From: Glycocaulis profundi
GTDB lineage: Bacteria > Pseudomonadota > Alphaproteobacteria > Caulobacterales > Maricaulaceae
Length of the DNA stretch: 64,000 nt
Assembly (NCBI GenBank): GCA_007050995.1
Contig: VJOU01000009.1
Coordinates: forward strand, 1 to 64,000
Direction: 5' to 3'
This document shows positions 34,307 to 43,411 of this stretch, one piece after another. Within the stretch, counting starts at the first letter, position 1. Each line of letters begins with the position of its first letter. The position numbers were made by a program, and so were the translations under genes. Below the pieces are notes generated by a model. The model saw only the letters and a program-made list of their open reading frames with translations, had not been told where the DNA came from and searched no databases.

Positions 34307-34789
34307 GTGATGGAGTTTCTGACCCTGGCGCTGACGATCACGGGCGCGGCGCTGCTCGTCGCGGCTGCGGTCATCGACGCGCGGACCCGGCGGCTGCCCG
34401 ACGTCCTGACCCTTCCCCTGATCGCGCTGGGGCTGCTGGCGGCGTGGGCTCTGGGCCTGCCGCTCTGGCTGCATGGTCTGGGCGCGGCGCTGGGCTATCT
34501 GCTCATGGCCGGGCTGGAGCTGGGCTATCGCCGGATCCGGGGCCGTGACGGGCTGGGGCGGGGCGACGCCAAGCTGCTGGCGGCGGGCGGGGCGTGGTGC
34601 GGGGCGCTGGGCCTGGCGCCCGTCCTGCTGATCGCCAGCGCGTCGGGCCTGCTCTTCGTGTTGATCCTGCGCGTTGCGGGGCGCGCGATCTCCGCGGACG
34701 CGGCCATCGCCTTCGGGCCCTTCCTGGCGTTCGGGATCGCGCTGGTCTGGAGCTTCCAGCGGACCGGCCTGTGGCCTGCGGCCTTGTAA
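34307..34789 (+). CDS. Short type IV prepilin peptidase (GspO/CpaA-like, A24 family)
   Basis: A 160-residue inner-membrane aspartic peptidase containing only the catalytic half of GspO/PilD. The first catalytic Asp is in AAVIDARTRRLPDVLTLP and the second in GRDGLGRGDAKLLAAGGAW, the G-x-G-D-x-K/F motif. The N-terminal methyltransferase domain is absent, as in CpaA/TadV. GTG at 34307 is 8 bases after GGAGG; the ATG at 34310 is also usable. Placed at the head of the type II secretion locus, it is the likely peptidase for the pseudopilins GspG-K. Without the second domain the mature pseudopilins would need another enzyme for N-methylation or remain unmethylated. Confidence 0.85.
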   Translation: MMEFLTLALTITGAALLVAAAVIDARTRRLPDVLTLPLIALGLLAAWALGLPLWLHGLGAALGYLLMAGLELGYRRIRGRDGLGRGDAKLLAAGGAWCGALGLAPVLLIASASGLLFVLILRVAGRAISADAAIAFGPFLAFGIALVWSFQRTGLWPAAL

Positions 34790-34829
34790 TCAAACCGCAA
34801 TGAAATCGTCACGATCCACAGCATTCAGC

Positions 34830-34885
34830 CTGTGTCTTCAAGCTGTCGCGCAGGCGTCACCTCACTGACAACAAGAGTGTTTAAC
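34830..34885 (+). promoter_or_regulatory. Candidate Pho-box-like promoter of the lipoprotein/receptor/T2SS locus
   Basis: Three 7-mers at exact 11-base intervals, CTGTCGC (34843), GCGTCAC (34854) and CTGACAA (34865), resemble the PhoB consensus CTGTCAT repeated every 11 bases, though each has mismatches. A -10-like TTTAAC follows at 34880-34885. The spacing is right for a PhoB-activated promoter, but the match is partial. Confidence 0.3.
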
Positions 34886-35003
34886 AGGGAACCCGGCTTA
34901 CCCGCCATGCAGGTCATGCCGGGGAGTGATCTGAGCACGTCTGTCAGCACGCGCGGAGGCCGGGCAGGGAACCGAGCGGCCGCCGCCGAACAAGGGGCAT
35001 CCC

Positions 35004-37766
35004 ATGTCTTTGAGGGTTTACGCGAGCGTCATCGCGCTGGGTCTGGCCGCCGCGGCCTGCACCCAGGGATCGGACATAAACACGCCGGGCGACACCAATC
35101 CGGGCACGCCTCCGGGCGGCGGCACCCCGCCTCCGGGCGGCGGCACGCCCCCGCCGGGCGGCGCGTCCTGCCCGTCAGGCTTCACCCAGGGCGAGCCGGT
35201 CGCTGGCCTGACCAGCTGCCTGCTGTCGGGCACGATCCTTGAAAACCTGACCCTGCCCTTCGTGGACGGCGTGGCCTACCGGCTGGACGGCCGTGTGGAC
35301 GTGGGCGTCGACGTGGGCGCGGACGGGTCCGACCCTGACGGGGTGAACGCGCGCCTGACCATCGAGCCGGGCGTGACGGTGTTCGGCGCGGACGGATCGG
35401 ACTTCCTGGTCATCAATCGCGGCTCGCAGATCATCGCCGACGGCCGCGCGGACGCGCCCATCGTGATGACGTCCGACGAAGACCTGATCCGCCGCGCCGC
35501 CGATCCGTCCGACACGGGCGGCGAGCTTAACGGCGAGTGGGGCGGGCTGGTCGTTCTGGGCCGCGCGCCGATCAACCGCTGCCGCGACGCGGCGACCCCG
35601 GGCACGGCGGACTGCCAGAACCTGGTGGAAGGCGTGACCAATCCCGACGCCCTGTATGGCGGCGCGGACGGGGACGACGACAGCGGGATCATGCGCTATC
35701 TGCGCGTCCAGTTCGCCGGGTTCGAGCTGACCCCGGGCAACGAGCTGAACGGCATCACGCTGGGCGGCGTGGGCCGGGGCACCGTGATGGAGTACATCCA
35801 GGTCCACAACAACGCCGATGACGGCGTGGAGTATTTCGGCGGCACGGTGAACACCCGCTATCTCGTCCTGACCAACATGGACGACGACTCCATCGACACT
35901 GACAATGGCTGGGACGGCCGCATCCAGTACGCGCTGGTGGTCCAGGGCGAGGGCGTGGGCGACAACATCGTCGAAGCCAGCTCCTCGGCGCCGGGCGTGC
36001 AGCCTTTCTCGGGCGGCATCACCTCCAACTTCACCTTCGTGGGCGCCCGCACCAACGCCTTCCGTCTGAACACCGGCACGGTCGGGCGTTACGTGAACGG
36101 CGTGGTGGATTACGGCGCGGAATGCTTCCGCTGGGAAAGCTCCGCCGGCGACGGTCAGGCCGGCTACAGCGCCGGCGCCGATCCGCGCTTCGACTCGGTC
36201 GTCTTCGACTGCAATGGCGGGCTGGCCACGGCCAACTCCGACACCGCGGCCGCGCAGGGTGCCGTCTCGGGCGGCTCGAACAACGTGGTGGGCGAAAGCT
36301 CGCTGTCGGGCATCCTGTTCCCCGGCCCGGTCGAGCAGGGTGTGACCCCGTTCGACGTGGCCGCCCTCGACGACTGGTTCGATGATGTCGATTACATCGG
36401 CGCGTTCAGCCCCGACGAGACCGAAACCGACAACTGGGCCGCGGGCTGGACCATCGGCCTGTTTCCCGAACCGGCCTGCCCGGCGGGCACAGCCGACACC
36501 GGCTTTCAGCGCGCCGGTCAGACCGTCTGCCGCCTGTCTGGGGTCTACACCTCCGACCTGCGCCTGACCCGCGGCAACATCTATGAACTCGCCGGCCGGG
36601 TAGACATCGGCAACGACACCGGAGCCGACGGCAACGCGGCGGGGGGGGATCCGGCCATCCTGACCATCGAGGCCGGCGTGACCATCTACGGCAGCTCGGG
36701 CGCCGACTTCCTCGTGGTGAACCGCGGCTCGCAGATCTTCGCAAACGGCACCCGCCAGAACCCGGTCATCATGACCTCCGAAAACGACGTCGCGGGGATC
36801 GGCGATCGCGCGAACGCCTTCGGTGAATGGGGCGGGCTGGTGATCCTGGGCAAGGCTCCGATCAACCGTTGCCGTGACGCGGCGACGCCCGGGACAGCCC
36901 AGTGCCAGAACCTCGTGGAAGGGGTGACCAATCCCGATGCGATCTATGGCGGCGCCATCCCTGACGACAATTCGGGCTCTATGACCTACTTGCAGGTCAA
37001 GTTCGCCGGTTTCGAGCTGACCCCGGGCAACGAGCTGAACGGCATCACTCTGGGCGGCGTCGGCAACGGCACGGTCATGGAATACATCCAGGTGCACAAC
37101 AACGCCGACGACGGGGTGGAGTATTTCGGCGGCACGGTGAACACCCGCTATCTGGTGCTCACGGGCAATGACGACGACTCCATCGACACCGACAACGGCT
37201 GGCAGGGCAACATCCAGTTCGCCATCGTCATCCAGCCTGACGGCGTGGGCGACAACATCGTCGAAGCGAGCTCTGTCGGCGCGGGCGTCGCGCCCCTGTC
37301 GGACGGCCGCATCTCCAACTTCACCTTCATCGGCAATCGCACCAACGCCTTCCGCCTGAACACCGGCACCGTGGGCCGTTATGTGAACGGCGTGGTGAGC
37401 TACGGACAGGAATGTTTCCGCTGGGAGCCCTCAGCGGGCGACGGCCAGGCCGGCTACAGCGCCGGGAACGACCCGGCCTTCGACTCGGTCCTGTTCGACT
37501 GCGCGGGCGGCCTGTCCACGGCCAACTCCGACACGGCGGCGGCGCAGGGCTCGGTTGACGCCGGCTCGAACAACTCCACCGACGTGGCCAGCACGCTGAC
37601 CTCGGTCTTCGTGAACGGCCCGGCCGAGAGCGCGGTCACTCCGTTCGACCCGACCACCTTCGATCCGTGGTTCCGGGCCGTCGACTACATCGGCGCGGTC
37701 CGCGACGCGGACGACCGCTGGTGGGCGGACTGGACGTGCGGGCTCGAAGCCTCGCGGCCCTGCTAG
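35004..37766 (+). CDS. Large lipoprotein made of two tandem beta-helix-like halves
   Basis: A 920-residue lipoprotein. The signal sequence ends in a lipobox around AAAAC with Cys19. A flexible Gly/Pro linker of GGTPPPG repeats (about 29-55) follows. The remainder is an internal duplication: residues 56-491 and 492-920 align throughout. Each half opens with CP-x-G, shows LTIE-[PA]-GVT-[VI]-[FY]-G, RGSQI, GEWGGLV-[VI]-LG-[RK]-APINRC, VEGVTNPDA, ELTPGNELNGITLGGVG, YIQVHNNADDGVEYFGG and DDDSIDTDNGW, and ends with WTIGLFPEPAC or WTCGLEASRPC. The regular short strands suggest a right-handed beta-helix. It stands between the prepilin peptidase and a TonB receptor and upstream of gspC-N, so it is a likely surface partner of that receptor and a likely T2SS substrate (inference). 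Confidence 0.85.
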   Translation: MSLRVYASVIALGLAAAACTQGSDINTPGDTNPGTPPGGGTPPPGGGTPPPGGASCPSGFTQGEPVAGLTSCLLSGTILENLTLPFVDGVAYRLDGRVDVGVDVGADGSDPDGVNARLTIEPGVTVFGADGSDFLVINRGSQIIADGRADAPIVMTSDEDLIRRAADPSDTGGELNGEWGGLVVLGRAPINRCRDAATPGTADCQNLVEGVTNPDALYGGADGDDDSGIMRYLRVQFAGFELTPGNELNGITLGGVGRGTVMEYIQVHNNADDGVEYFGGTVNTRYLVLTNMDDDSIDTDNGWDGRIQYALVVQGEGVGDNIVEASSSAPGVQPFSGGITSNFTFVGARTNAFRLNTGTVGRYVNGVVDYGAECFRWESSAGDGQAGYSAGADPRFDSVVFDCNGGLATANSDTAAAQGAVSGGSNNVVGESSLSGILFPGPVEQGVTPFDVAALDDWFDDVDYIGAFSPDETETDNWAAGWTIGLFPEPACPAGTADTGFQRAGQTVCRLSGVYTSDLRLTRGNIYELAGRVDIGNDTGADGNAAGGDPAILTIEAGVTIYGSSGADFLVVNRGSQIFANGTRQNPVIMTSENDVAGIGDRANAFGEWGGLVILGKAPINRCRDAATPGTAQCQNLVEGVTNPDAIYGGAIPDDNSGSMTYLQVKFAGFELTPGNELNGITLGGVGNGTVMEYIQVHNNADDGVEYFGGTVNTRYLVLTGNDDDSIDTDNGWQGNIQFAIVIQPDGVGDNIVEASSVGAGVAPLSDGRISNFTFIGNRTNAFRLNTGTVGRYVNGVVSYGQECFRWEPSAGDGQAGYSAGNDPAFDSVLFDCAGGLSTANSDTAAAQGSVDAGSNNSTDVASTLTSVFVNGPAESAVTPFDPTTFDPWFRAVDYIGAVRDADDRWWADWTCGLEASRPC

Positions 37767-37859
37767 CAGCCTGACCGGCGCCGTCCGCGCCCGCCTCCGT
37801 CACGGAGCGGGCGCGGCGGCGCTGGGTCCCGGTGAAGATCAGATCAAAGGTTGGGAACC

Positions 37860-40451
37860 ATGACATCCCTGAAGACACTGAGCGGAGCGCTGCTGGCGAC
37901 CAGCATGCTGATCGCGCCATCCGCCCACGCCCGCCAGACCGCGGGCGACATCGCCGCCGAGGCCACGGACCAGCCGGTCGAACAGATCGAGGTCCGCGGC
38001 CAGTTCATCCCCGACGCCCAGCGCCGGACCTCCCAGGTCGCGAGCTTCGTGACCAGCGCCGATCTCGACCGGTCGGGCGACGCCAACGCCGCCATCGCCC
38101 TGACCCGGGTGTCGGGCCTGTCGGTGGTGGGCGGCCGCTTCGCCTATGTGCGCGGTCTGGGCGACCGCTACGCGGCGGCGACCCTGAACGGCTCGCCCCT
38201 GCCCAGCCCCGAGCCGCTTCGGCGGATCGTGCCGCTGGACCTGTTCCCGGCCGAAGTGCTGGACGGGGCGGCGGTGCAGAAGACCTATTCGGCCAACTAT
38301 CCCGGCGAGTTCGGGGGCGGGGTCATCGACCTGACCACCCTGCGCCAGCCCGCCGAGCCCTTCTTCAACATCCGCTCGTCGGTGGGCTACAACACCGTGA
38401 CCACGGGCGAACAGGGCGTGTTCCACCGCGGCACGACCGGCGACTGGTCGAGCTTCTCCGGCCCGGCGCGCGACATTCCCCGTCCGATCCAGGCGGTCAT
38501 CGACAGCCAGACCCGCCTCAACCAGCTCACCCCGGCCCAGCTCGAGGAAGCCGGCGAGAGCCTGGTGCGCCCCAACCTGCTGGTCGTCCAGTCCGGCGAG
38601 CTGGGACCGGACTTCTCCGCCTCCGCGGACGCGGGCTTCGGGTTCAACCGCGGCGGTCTCGAGGTCGGCCTCGTCGGCGCCATCGGCTACGACACCGGCT
38701 GGACCATCGAGGAATCCACGCGCCAGCGCGTCCGCGGCGACGTGCTGGGCTCGGACCTGCGCACCCAGGTCGGCGCGCTGGACACCACGGTCAACGCGCT
38801 GGGCACCCTGTCGCTGGGCTATGACGACCATGAGGTCCAGTTCACCACCTTCCTGGTCAATTCGGGCCGCAAGGACACCCAGGTCACCCGCGGCGAGGAG
38901 TTCAACGCGCCCGGCGGCCGGCCGATCTATGAAGAGTTCACCGGCTGGTTCGAGCGCCGCCTGATGATGTTCCAGACCTCGGGCCGGCACGGCTTCGGCG
39001 ATCTGGAAGTCCGCTGGCGCGGCTCGGTGTCCCAGGCCCGGCGCGACACGCCCTTCCTCCAGCGCCTCCTGCGCTATGAGGACGCGAACGGCGTGCCGGT
39101 CTATTCGTTCGCCAACCGCTACTCCATCGAGTTCACCGAGCTGACCGACGACCTGACCAGCTTCGGCGGGGAGGCGGCCTACACCTTCACGCTGCCCGGC
39201 CAGCGCGAGCTGGTCCTGACCGCGGGCGGCGACACCGCGCGCACCGAGCGGGATTTCCGCTCGCTCTTCTTCCGGCTCGGCGGGGGCAGCGCGCTGCCTG
39301 ACGACGTGCGCCGGGCGCGGCCGGACTTCCTGTTCTCTCCGGCCAACATCGGCCCGAACCGCTTCGTGCTGACCGAGACCCAGACGCCCCAGTCCAACTA
39401 TGAGGGCCGTCTGGACGTGGACGCGGCCTTCGTGCAGGCCGACGTGGACGTCACGCCCTACATCCGCGCCACCGTGGGCGCGCGTTACGAGGACGCCGTC
39501 CAGCAGGTGCAGACCTTCTCCCGCTTCGGCCAGCTCGGCCGCGGCGCCACGCTGGAGAACGACTACATCCTGCCCGCCGCCACCGTGACGTGGAACTTCG
39601 CCTCCGATCTGCAGCTCCGGCTGGGTTACTCGGAAACCATCGCCCGGCCCCAGTTCCGCGAGTTCGCCAATTCGGGCTTCTTCGATCCCGAGACCCAGCG
39701 CAGCTATCGCGGCTTCGACGGCCTGGTGGACAGCCGCCTGACGAACTACGACGCGCGTCTGGAATACTATCTGGGCCGCGACCAGTTCATCACCGGCGCG
39801 GTCTTCTACAAGGAGATCGAGAACCCGATCGAGGAGGTCCAGTTCGAGACCGCTTCCTTCGTGACCGAGACCACCTTCTTCAACTCGCCCAAGGCCGAGC
39901 TGACCGGGCTGGAGCTCGAATACCGGCAGATGTTCCAGTTCCCGCTGGACGTGCCGTGGTTCCGCGATCAGGACTGGCGCTTCGCGGTCAACTACACCTA
40001 CACCAAGTCGGAGGTGATCGCCCCGGCGGGCACGCTGGTGCTCGACCCGATCACCGACACCCTGCGCGACGCGGCCTTCTTCAATCTGGACGGCTCCCAG
40101 CTCCAGGGCACGCCGGAGAACATCGTCAACGCCCAGTTCGGCTGGGAGGGCGAGCGCGACCAGTTCACCATCCTGGTCAACTGGCTGGACGAGCGCATCC
40201 TCCAGCGCGGCTTCGACAGCCCGTCCGGCGTCCTGCCCGACGTGATCGAGGAGCCGGGCGTGCAGCTCGACATGGTTTATCGCCGCAGCTTCCAGATCCT
40301 CGACCGGGAGCTCCGGCTGGGCCTGAGCGGGCGCAACCTGCTCGACGAGCGTCACCGGGAATTCCAGCGCAACGAGACCATCGGAGCGACGGAATTCAAC
40401 ACCTATGACCGCGGCCGCAGCTTCTCTGTGAGCCTGACCGCCGCGTTCTGA
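37860..40451 (+). CDS. TonB-dependent receptor paired with the duplicated lipoprotein
   Basis: An 863-residue outer-membrane receptor. The signal peptide (MTSLKTLSGALLATSMLIAP) is cut near AHARQ, a TonB-box-like QIEVRGQ follows, then a plug with FAYVRGLGDRYAAATLNGSP, LPSPEPLRRIVPLDLFPAEV and YSANYPGEFGGGVIDLTT. This plug signature (VRGLGDRY...LNG...PSPEP) marks a distinct TBDR subfamily. The barrel ends in ...SFSVSLTAAF with terminal Phe. The start at 37860 is the first ATG after AAAGG. It lies 93 bases after the lipoprotein gene and 150 bases before gspC, all on the same strand. The cargo is unknown. Confidence 0.92.
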   Translation: MTSLKTLSGALLATSMLIAPSAHARQTAGDIAAEATDQPVEQIEVRGQFIPDAQRRTSQVASFVTSADLDRSGDANAAIALTRVSGLSVVGGRFAYVRGLGDRYAAATLNGSPLPSPEPLRRIVPLDLFPAEVLDGAAVQKTYSANYPGEFGGGVIDLTTLRQPAEPFFNIRSSVGYNTVTTGEQGVFHRGTTGDWSSFSGPARDIPRPIQAVIDSQTRLNQLTPAQLEEAGESLVRPNLLVVQSGELGPDFSASADAGFGFNRGGLEVGLVGAIGYDTGWTIEESTRQRVRGDVLGSDLRTQVGALDTTVNALGTLSLGYDDHEVQFTTFLVNSGRKDTQVTRGEEFNAPGGRPIYEEFTGWFERRLMMFQTSGRHGFGDLEVRWRGSVSQARRDTPFLQRLLRYEDANGVPVYSFANRYSIEFTELTDDLTSFGGEAAYTFTLPGQRELVLTAGGDTARTERDFRSLFFRLGGGSALPDDVRRARPDFLFSPANIGPNRFVLTETQTPQSNYEGRLDVDAAFVQADVDVTPYIRATVGARYEDAVQQVQTFSRFGQLGRGATLENDYILPAATVTWNFASDLQLRLGYSETIARPQFREFANSGFFDPETQRSYRGFDGLVDSRLTNYDARLEYYLGRDQFITGAVFYKEIENPIEEVQFETASFVTETTFFNSPKAELTGLELEYRQMFQFPLDVPWFRDQDWRFAVNYTYTKSEVIAPAGTLVLDPITDTLRDAAFFNLDGSQLQGTPENIVNAQFGWEGERDQFTILVNWLDERILQRGFDSPSGVLPDVIEEPGVQLDMVYRRSFQILDRELRLGLSGRNLLDERHREFQRNETIGATEFNTYDRGRSFSVSLTAAF

Positions 40452-40485
40452 CCGGCCGTCCGGGGCGCAAGTCTCTGGAATCAGA

Positions 40486-40526
40486 CAGCCCCCGTTCCCG
40501 CTGCTTTCAGGCGGGGGCGGGGGCTG
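40486..40526 (+). terminator. Hairpin between the receptor gene and gspC
   Basis: CAGCCCCCG (40486-40494) pairs perfectly with CGGGGGCTG (40518-40526), with an inner CCCGC/GCGGG stem. No T-tract follows, so it may be a leaky terminator that lets some transcription into gspC. Confidence 0.5.
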
Positions 40527-40601
40527 CCCTGTAATACAACCGTCGCATCTTTGAGATAGACAGGCGGTCGAGCGGGGATAGAGCGGGTACGGATCATTCT
40601 C

Positions 40602-41441
40602 ATGGCGTTTCCGACCGATGCCGGACGACCCGGAAGGGGGCTCCGCGCCCTCACCGGTCCGCGTCTGGCGGCGTTCGCGCCGCGTCTCGCCGAGGCCGCC
40701 GCGGCGGTCGTCATCGGCCTTCTCGCCGCCCGCATCATCTGGTTCGTGCTGTATGGCGCCAGCCCGGCGCTGGACCTGCCGGTCCGCAGCGCAGAGGCCG
40801 CTGCCACGCGCGGCGCGGTCTCCGCGACCGCCCGCCCGGCCGACATCTTCCGCGACGCCAGCCGGCCTCAGGCCGAAATCTCCGAAGACGCGCTGCCGCG
40901 CACCAGCCTCGATCTGGTCCTGTACGGCGTGCGCGCGGGCGCCGATCCGCGCTCCGGCTCGGCCATCATCGAGGCGGGCGCGGCCGGGCAGCGGGCCATA
41001 CCCGCCGGCGGGCGCATCGCCGAGGGCGTGACGCTGGAGGAGATCCGCGAGGACCGCGTCATCATCAGCCGCCGCGGCGTGCGCGAGGCCCTGATGCTGC
41101 GCGCCCGCGAGGGCGATGCCGCTCCGGGAGCCGCCTCCCAGCCCGCGGCGCCGGCCGCCACCGCGTCCGGCGAGGCCCCGCTCCCGCGCCTGATGGACGG
41201 GCTCAGGGCGCATTCGGAGGACGGCGCCTTCGCCGGGATCCGGGTCGAGGACGATCCGGTGCCCGACCTCATTTCCGCGCTCGGCCTTCAGGCGGGCGAC
41301 ATCATCACCGCGCTGGACGGGCACGCGCTCGACACGCCTGAAGCCCGCGCCATTCTTTCATCCTTTCCCCGGCAGGCCCCCGCCGAGCTCACGGTGAGAC
41401 GGCGCGGCGAGACGATCAGCCTGCGAGCGAGCCAGCCATGA
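40602..41441 (+). CDS. gspC: Type II secretion protein GspC with PDZ domain
   Basis: A 279-residue inner-membrane protein that links the secretin to the inner-membrane platform. A single membrane helix is seen near residues 31-51 (AEAAAAVVIGLLAARIIWFV). The periplasmic HR domain covers about 100-170 (LDLVLYGVRAG...AGGRIAEGVTLEEIREDRVI), and a C-terminal PDZ domain spans about 205-275 (IRVEDDPVPDLISALGLQAG, DIITALDGHALD). Low sequence similarity is normal for GspC. Its stop overlaps gspD by 4 bases. Confidence 0.88.
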   Translation: MAFPTDAGRPGRGLRALTGPRLAAFAPRLAEAAAAVVIGLLAARIIWFVLYGASPALDLPVRSAEAAATRGAVSATARPADIFRDASRPQAEISEDALPRTSLDLVLYGVRAGADPRSGSAIIEAGAAGQRAIPAGGRIAEGVTLEEIREDRVIISRRGVREALMLRAREGDAAPGAASQPAAPAATASGEAPLPRLMDGLRAHSEDGAFAGIRVEDDPVPDLISALGLQAGDIITALDGHALDTPEARAILSSFPRQAPAELTVRRRGETISLRASQP

Positions 41442-43411
41442 CCTTCCTGCGATCCATCGTGCTCGGCGCGGCCCTGTTCGCCGCGTCCGCCTCCGCGCTC
41501 TCCGCCCAGGAGGAGCGCGGCACGCTGAACTTCCGCAACGCCGAGCTCCAGGCCGTGATCGAGGACGTCTCGGTGCTGACGGGCTACACCTTCGTGGTCG
41601 ACCCCCAGGTGCGCGGGGTGGTCAACATCACCTCCCAGGCGCCCATGACGCGCGAGGAGATTTTCGAGGCCTTCCTCGCCGCGCTCAGGGTCCACGGCTA
41701 TGTCGCCGTCCCTTCGGGGCCGGGCGTGTACCAGATCCGGCCCGAGCGCGAGGGCGCGCGGGGCGGGGCGGGGCTGGCGCGCGAGGGCGACCCCGACGTG
41801 TTCGTCACCTCGGTGGTCCGGCTCAATTCGGCCAGCGCCCGGGAGGCGGTCCGCACCATCCTGCCCATGCTGTCCGCGCCGGGCTCGGCGAACGCGCTGG
41901 AAAGCGGCAACTCCATCGTCATCACCGACTTCGCCTCGAACGTCCGCGCCATGGAGGACGCCCTGCGGGCGCTGGACCGGGACAATTCGGTGGTCGAGCT
42001 GCTGACGCTGGAGAACGTGTCCGCAGACGAGATGTCGCGCATCATCGAGCGCATGCGCGCGCCGCTCTTCCAGGGCGAGGACAACCGCCGCTTCGCGATC
42101 AGCGCCGCGCCGATTCCGGCGTCCAACTCCCTGCTGATCCGGGGCGAGGCGTCCGCGGTGCGCGAGCTGGTCTCGCTGGCCCGGCGGGTGGACGCGGTCA
42201 GCCGCTCCAATCAGAGCTTCCGGGTCATCCCGCTCAGCCATGCCGACGGGTCGGGCCTTCTGCCCATCCTCGAGCAGGCGGTCGCCACCCTGGCCTCGGC
42301 CGAAGGCGAGGCGGGCGCCCAGGCCGCGCGCCGGACCACCGTCGCCCACCATCCCGCGACCAACTCCATCATCATCAACGCCGATCCCGAGCGCCTGCGC
42401 GAGCTGGAGCTGGTGATACGCCAGCTCGACGTGCGCCGCCCGCAGGTGCTGGTCGAGGCGATCATCGTGGAGGTGTCCGACACCGCCGCGCGCGATCTGG
42501 GTGTCCAGCTCCTGCTGGCGGGCGATGACGGCAGCGCGGTCCCCTTCGCGGCCACCCGCTACGGCGCGGGCGGCGCGGACGCGCTGGCCATCGCGGGCGC
42601 CATCGCGGCGGGCCGCGAGGACAGCGACGCGGCGGACGATCTGCGCCAGCTCGCCATCTCCTCGCTGCTGGGCTCGCGCGGGGCCATCGCGGGCATCGGG
42701 GGCAGCAGCTCGGGGATCACGTTCGGGCTGATCCTGAACGCGCTGGAGCAGGACACTGGCTCGAACGTGCTGTCCAAACCCTCCATCCTGACGCTGGACA
42801 ACGAGGAAGCCTCCTTCATCGTCGGCCAGCAGATCCCGATCACCACCGGCGAGGTGCTGGGGGCGAACAACACCAATCCGTTCCGTACCATCGAGCGTCT
42901 GGACGTGGGCGTGCAGCTCGAAGTCCGCCCGCAGATTTCCGAAGGCGACACCATCCGTCTCTACATCCGCCAGGAAGTGTCCTCGGTGGCCGGGCCGGTG
43001 AGCCAGAACTTCGCCGAACTGATCACAAACAACCGCGCGCTGGAGACCACCGTGCTGGCCGATGACGGCGAGATCATCGTGCTGGGCGGGCTGATCGGGC
43101 GCGACGAGCAGCTCGATGACGGACGCATCCCCGGTCTGGGCTCCATACCTGGCCTGGGGCGTCTGTTCCGCAATGAGAGCATTTCCAGCCAGCGCACCAA
43201 CCTGATGATCTTCCTGCGCCCCACCATCGTGCGAAACGCCGAGGACATGCGTATCCTGTCCGCCCAGGCCTATGCGGGCATGGCCGCCGAGCAGCGCCGC
43301 GCCACCCGGGGGCAGACCTCCAGCCTCGAAGAGATCGTGGACATGATGATGCGCCAGGACGCCGCGCTGGGCGGGCCGGGCGCATCGCCGGAGCTTCAGG
43401 AGGGCCGCTGA
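41438..43411 (+). CDS. gspD: Type II secretion secretin GspD
   Basis: A 657-residue outer-membrane secretin. The signal peptide ends near ALSAQ. The N0 domain has LNFRNAELQAVIEDVSVLTG, and three N1-N3 repeats follow, with conserved LRLIE-like blocks such as HPATNSIIINADPERL. The secretin core holds GSNVLSKPSILTLDNEEASF and the C-terminal VLGGLIGRDE, then IPGLGSIPGLGRLFRNE, the hallmark V-P-x-L-G-type gate region. It should form the multimeric export channel. It overlaps gspE by one base (TGATG). Confidence 0.96.
   Translation: MTFLRSIVLGAALFAASASALSAQEERGTLNFRNAELQAVIEDVSVLTGYTFVVDPQVRGVVNITSQAPMTREEIFEAFLAALRVHGYVAVPSGPGVYQIRPEREGARGGAGLAREGDPDVFVTSVVRLNSASAREAVRTILPMLSAPGSANALESGNSIVITDFASNVRAMEDALRALDRDNSVVELLTLENVSADEMSRIIERMRAPLFQGEDNRRFAISAAPIPASNSLLIRGEASAVRELVSLARRVDAVSRSNQSFRVIPLSHADGSGLLPILEQAVATLASAEGEAGAQAARRTTVAHHPATNSIIINADPERLRELELVIRQLDVRRPQVLVEAIIVEVSDTAARDLGVQLLLAGDDGSAVPFAATRYGAGGADALAIAGAIAAGREDSDAADDLRQLAISSLLGSRGAIAGIGGSSSGITFGLILNALEQDTGSNVLSKPSILTLDNEEASFIVGQQIPITTGEVLGANNTNPFRTIERLDVGVQLEVRPQISEGDTIRLYIRQEVSSVAGPVSQNFAELITNNRALETTVLADDGEIIVLGGLIGRDEQLDDGRIPGLGSIPGLGRLFRNESISSQRTNLMIFLRPTIVRNAEDMRILSAQAYAGMAAEQRRATRGQTSSLEEIVDMMMRQDAALGGPGASPELQEGR

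Noticed and set aside
35098-35165. Short tandem DNA repeat encoding Gly-Gly-Thr-Pro-Pro-Pro.
   Set aside because: It is the flexible linker after a lipoprotein anchor, not an independent repeat element.
40452-40601. A separate promoter for gspC, suggested by an AT-richer patch around 40530-40570.
   Set aside because: No acceptable -35/-10 pair could be assigned, so left as an open possibility next to the leaky hairpin.
37839-41324. A very long open frame on the minus strand opposite the lipoprotein-receptor-gspC region.
   Set aside because: It is the mirror of real genes in a very GC-rich genome. It has no start signals or domains, and the opposite strand carries clear receptor and GspC sequences.
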